From NCBI GenBank assembly GCA_015478945.1, contig JABUQX010004479.1, positions 15,001 to 25,575 on the forward strand: a DNA stretch of 10,575 nucleotides, in the 5' to 3' direction. Below the pieces are notes generated by a model. That model searched no databases and was not told the DNA's origin. It saw only the letters and a program-made list of their open reading frames with translations. The DNA comes from Trachelipus rathkii. Lineage: Eukaryota > Arthropoda > Malacostraca > Isopoda > Trachelipodidae. Made by a program: the position numbers and the translations under genes. Below, piece after piece: positions 8,274 to 10,575 of the stretch; the stretch's first letter is position 1; every line of letters starts with the position of its first letter.

Positions 8274-9420
8274 AAATAAAAAAAATTAAGATGATACAAC
8301 AGGCACTCACAAGATTCTATGTTTGGTCTATTTTTTATAACTATGTCTCTATCAAAATATTCCCTTATTCATACCCTCTCTATTATAAGTCTTAACTAAA
8401 AATTATGCCCGTCCGAATGAACGAGTTCGTTAGTGCAAAAGGGTTGACTTATGCATCTATTATATTCTCTATATCGAGATGAATTATAATTAACAAACAA
8501 GATAAATTTTTGAATTTCACACATTAATACAATACTCGTTTGAATATCCCAAAAAACTGTTTGTGTTTTTTTCGAAATGAAAATAAACCGCTAACGATTA
8601 TAACGCACGGCACTCATTAAAGATTCACGCAGGATCTGAGAAACTAAATTTTCAAGTTTTGATCAAAATTGAAAATGGAATTTTTATAAAAAAATAAAAA
8701 TAAGCTAGAAAGTTGTTATGGATAATGAGGTAGTGGAAAAATTTATATTGATGTTAAGAGTAGTATTTTTTGTAATATATTAAATTATTTTTTTTTTATT
8801 AATTTATTTATTTATGTGAATTGTTCGATAAAAGGGCAAACATGATATGTTTTGTGTGTTGTTTTGAAGATATGTTGTTTTCCTGTTTGACTTCGGAAAA
8901 ATAAAATACGTGTTATGTATTATGTTGCTGTTAAATTTGAAATGTTATGATTTTTTGTTAAATTGATGGAGAATGTGTATCTGTTTTTCTTGAAGACAAA
9001 TAGGATACGATGGGTTTAACATGTAATTTTTTTATATTTGTTGATTTTAAAGAAATAAATATGTTGTTTGTTAGATATGTTGTAAACGCGTTACCTATCT
9101 GGAAGATATGTTTGGGATGATAATTTGTAAATTTTGAATGATAATGGCTTGTTTCCCTAAGAAAAAGGAGTATGTCCGTACGATGTGTTATGTTAAGGAA
9201 CTTACCTAGAGATTGTTGTTTTAGAGAGGGATGCTAGAAGCCCAGTTCCTGTTGTTAGGATAGATTATGTAGTATTCTCTGCTAGCGGAGAGAATATCGT
9301 GCCTTGTAAAAAGGGTATCCCGTTCCTTGGAATTATACTTCGTGTAGTATTGTTTTTTGCCGATATATAAATTCTTGTTCGTAGATGCCTTGTGAAAATG
9401 TGTTCCTTGCCAATGTGCTT
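8274..9420. other. AT-rich non-coding sequence, no gene seen
   Basis: About 1.15 kb without a long open frame on either strand, without clear simple repeats and without an element I recognise. The part after about 8800 is T/G-rich on the plus strand with recurring ATGTTGTT- and TTATGTT-like words. It becomes more balanced after about 9170. Confidence 0.6.
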
Positions 9421-9775
9421 ATTTGGCCGGTTCAGCCTCTCCCGCGTCCATCTCCGGCGATGACCGCTCGCCCCGACTCCTGTTGCGTCTCTCTTTCAGC
9501 GATCTCTAGCGCCTCCTATCAGCGTCTCCTACAGTAGATCCGACTCCGCGTCGCTCCGACTGTTCCTTCTTCGCCCCTTCTGCACACCCTCCTTCGCGTT
9601 TCGCCTCCGACTCTGTTCCGCCACCGTGTCCGGTCCGATTACACACCGGTCCAGACACATTCCTTTAAACGTCCCCGTCTGCGCCTCCCCTTTTTCCCCC
9701 AAAAAGCCGGGTTTTTTCCCGCCCCTTCCCCAATTTCTTTCCCCCAAGTTCCCCCCCCCAAACTCCCATAGTATT
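9421..9775. repeat. GC-rich, pyrimidine-rich block with degenerate CTCCG/GACTCC words
   Basis: An abrupt change from AT-rich sequence to C/T-dominated sequence with repeated CTCCG, CTCCGACT and CGCCTCC words. It ends in runs of four to nine C (9687-9690, 9696-9700, 9722-9725, 9728-9731, 9741-9745, 9751-9759). It resembles a worn version of the hexamer array at 10258-10325. The minus-strand 72-residue open frame (9529-9747) is Gly/Arg-rich and follows from this composition. Confidence 0.6.
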
Positions 9776-9847
9776 TAAGGCTATCTTATTACTGAGTATT
9801 TATTATTTTAATTATTATTGATTTTATTAGTTATTATTATATTATTA

Positions 9848-9878
<31 letters not shown>

Positions 9879-9905
9879 TAATTACATTTTATTTTAGATT
9901 TATTA
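9776..9905. repeat. TTA-rich tract
   Basis: Irregular TTA repeat with a clean ATT run at about 9846-9875, separating two GC-rich blocks. Confidence 0.85.
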
Positions 9906-10110
9906 TTACGTTGCGAAAAATTGGCTCATGAAAGTGAGGCTAATTTTGACCGACTTCTCAGCTCCGACCTCGGGTTGCTCTCCGCCTTCGTTCCAGTCCC
10001 CTAGATCTTCAGCGTGCTCGTACAGCGACATCAGAGAGCAGTAAAACGGTCGCACGCTTCACCGCAGCGCACGTCACGAGGCGCACCGCTCCGATCTCAG
10101 CTTGACTCTA
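9906..10110. other. GC-rich spacer with GCTCCG-like words
   Basis: Includes AGCTCCGACCTCGG, CTCTCCGCCTTCG and CGCACCGCTCCGATC, related in wording to the blocks on both sides. The open frame that starts at 10014 is open only by chance and runs on into the TA tract. Confidence 0.5.
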
Positions 10111-10247
10111 TGATATATATATATAATACTTATATATTATATAATATTATATATTATATATTAATTATATATATAATATATATAATATATATTATATATA
10201 TATATATATCATATATATTATATTTATATATATATATAAATATAGGT
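10111..10247. repeat. Irregular (TA)n tract
   Basis: About 135 bases of TA-rich repeat between two blocks carrying GCTCCG words. Confidence 0.9.
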
Positions 10248-10257
10248 GAAATGATTT

Positions 10258-10325
10258 TTAGGCTCCGGCCTTCGCTCCGGCTCCGGCTCCGGCTCCGCCT
10301 TGAGCTTCGGTTCCGGATCCGACAG
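10258..10325. repeat. (GGCTCC)n hexamer array
   Basis: GGCTCC units are clean at about 10276-10300 and degenerate on both sides (CCTTCGCTCC, GCTTCGGTTCC). In frame it would encode Leu-Arg repeats, as in the chance open frame ending at 10328. Confidence 0.85.
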
Positions 10326-10368
10326 TAGTTAGAGTTATCGTAGCGGGTTAAAATTTGGAGGGGGGTTT

Positions 10369-10425
10369 GAGGTTACGTAACCTCATCGTTAACGAGGTTA
10401 CATGACCCTGCAACCCCCATGGGGG
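10369..10425. repeat. Cluster of perfect short palindromes
   Basis: GAGGTTACGTAACCTC (10369-10384) and TCGTTAACGA (10386-10395) are perfect palindromes. GAGGTTAC recurs at 10394-10401, so the first arm can pair in two ways. CCCCCATGGGGG (10414-10425) is a third perfect palindrome. Confidence 0.85.
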
Positions 10426-10575
10426 GATGCTGGCTCCCCTCAATCATTTGGAATATTGAGTAGAAAAGCTAAACTCAGTATAGCATCTTCATATGAGATA
10501 TCTTCATTGTAGATGAGGTACATAACAGGCATCTGCCCATGGGGATACTAGTCGCCCTAAAACAGTGAATATTGA
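10394..10575. repeat. Diverged tandem repeat, period about 116-121 bp, running off the right edge
   Basis: GAGGTTACATGACCCTGCAA at 10394 corresponds to GAGGTACATAACAGGCAT at 10515. CCCCCATGGGG corresponds to GCCCATGGGG at 10535. GGCTCCCCTCAA corresponds to GTCGCCCTAAAA at about 10551, and GAATATTGA occurs at 10451 and 10567. Only two units are in the window, the second incomplete. No coding sense was found. Confidence 0.7.

Noticed and set aside
8080..8310. Minus-strand 76-residue Ser/Leu-rich protein
   Set aside because: It is the complement of the GA-rich tract plus flanking TA repeat; low complexity only.
9691..9717. Terminator-like stem AAAAAGCC/GGGTTTTT
   Set aside because: Short and mismatched, and rho-independent terminators do not apply in what appears to be animal nuclear DNA.
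9529..9747. Minus-strand Gly/Arg-rich 72-residue protein
   Set aside because: Composition follows from the C-rich block. No domain is visible, and sequence accuracy here is doubtful.
10014..10328. 104-residue open frame
   Set aside because: It crosses a TA microsatellite and the GGCTCC array, and ends in Leu-Arg repeats that are a translation of the hexamer.

Overview
The window reads as nuclear DNA of an animal, most likely an arthropod; a decapod crustacean is a reasonable guess. It is very AT-rich and loaded with long simple repeats: (TA)n, (ATA)n, (GA)n and a GCTCCG-type hexamer. It has one recognisable coding exon, with consensus animal splice sites, from a SLO2/KCNT-type sodium-activated potassium channel. 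It also holds a decayed LINE fragment and a probable non-autonomous hAT-type DNA element. There is no bacterial-style gene organisation, and most long open frames are translated microsatellites. The species call is an inference.

Layout. Bases 1-1545 are the clean arm of a very large inverted repeat. On the minus strand, from about 1510 down to 1, it carries the 3' part of a LINE reverse transcriptase (about 1510-1039), a nearly perfect (ATT)n tract (671-904), a 55-codon SLO2 exon (658-494), tandem 42-bp copies of that exon's 3' end plus splice donor (526-401), and then (TA)n and CA-rich repeats. Bases 1555 to about 3690 hold the same items in the same order on the plus strand, so the palindrome centre is near 1550. 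The plus-strand copy is badly degraded, mainly by small insertions. It is about 1.2 times longer than its partner near the centre and about 1.35 times longer further out. That pattern looks more like an uncorrected fold-back long read than an ordinary old duplication, although a real inverted duplication cannot be excluded from sequence alone.

Bases 3690-5380 are AT-rich sequence with interrupted TTA tracts and one higher-complexity, unassigned island (about 4471-5190). If the palindrome continues, this stretch should mirror sequence lying left of the window. Bases 5380-5530 are (TA)n. Bases 5906-7021 form a 1.1-kb element with CAGGGGCGGCT-type inverted ends typical of hAT elements. Then come (TA)n blocks (7022-7330, 7786-8126), a purine-only style GA block (8136-8273) and 1.1 kb of featureless AT-rich sequence. 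From 9421 on there are GC-rich, pyrimidine-rich blocks separated by TTA and TA repeats, and finally nested palindromes and a diverged tandem repeat of about 116-121 bp that runs off the right edge.

Only the SLO2 exon is likely to be part of a working gene. Everything else is repeat, mobile-element remnant or non-coding sequence.
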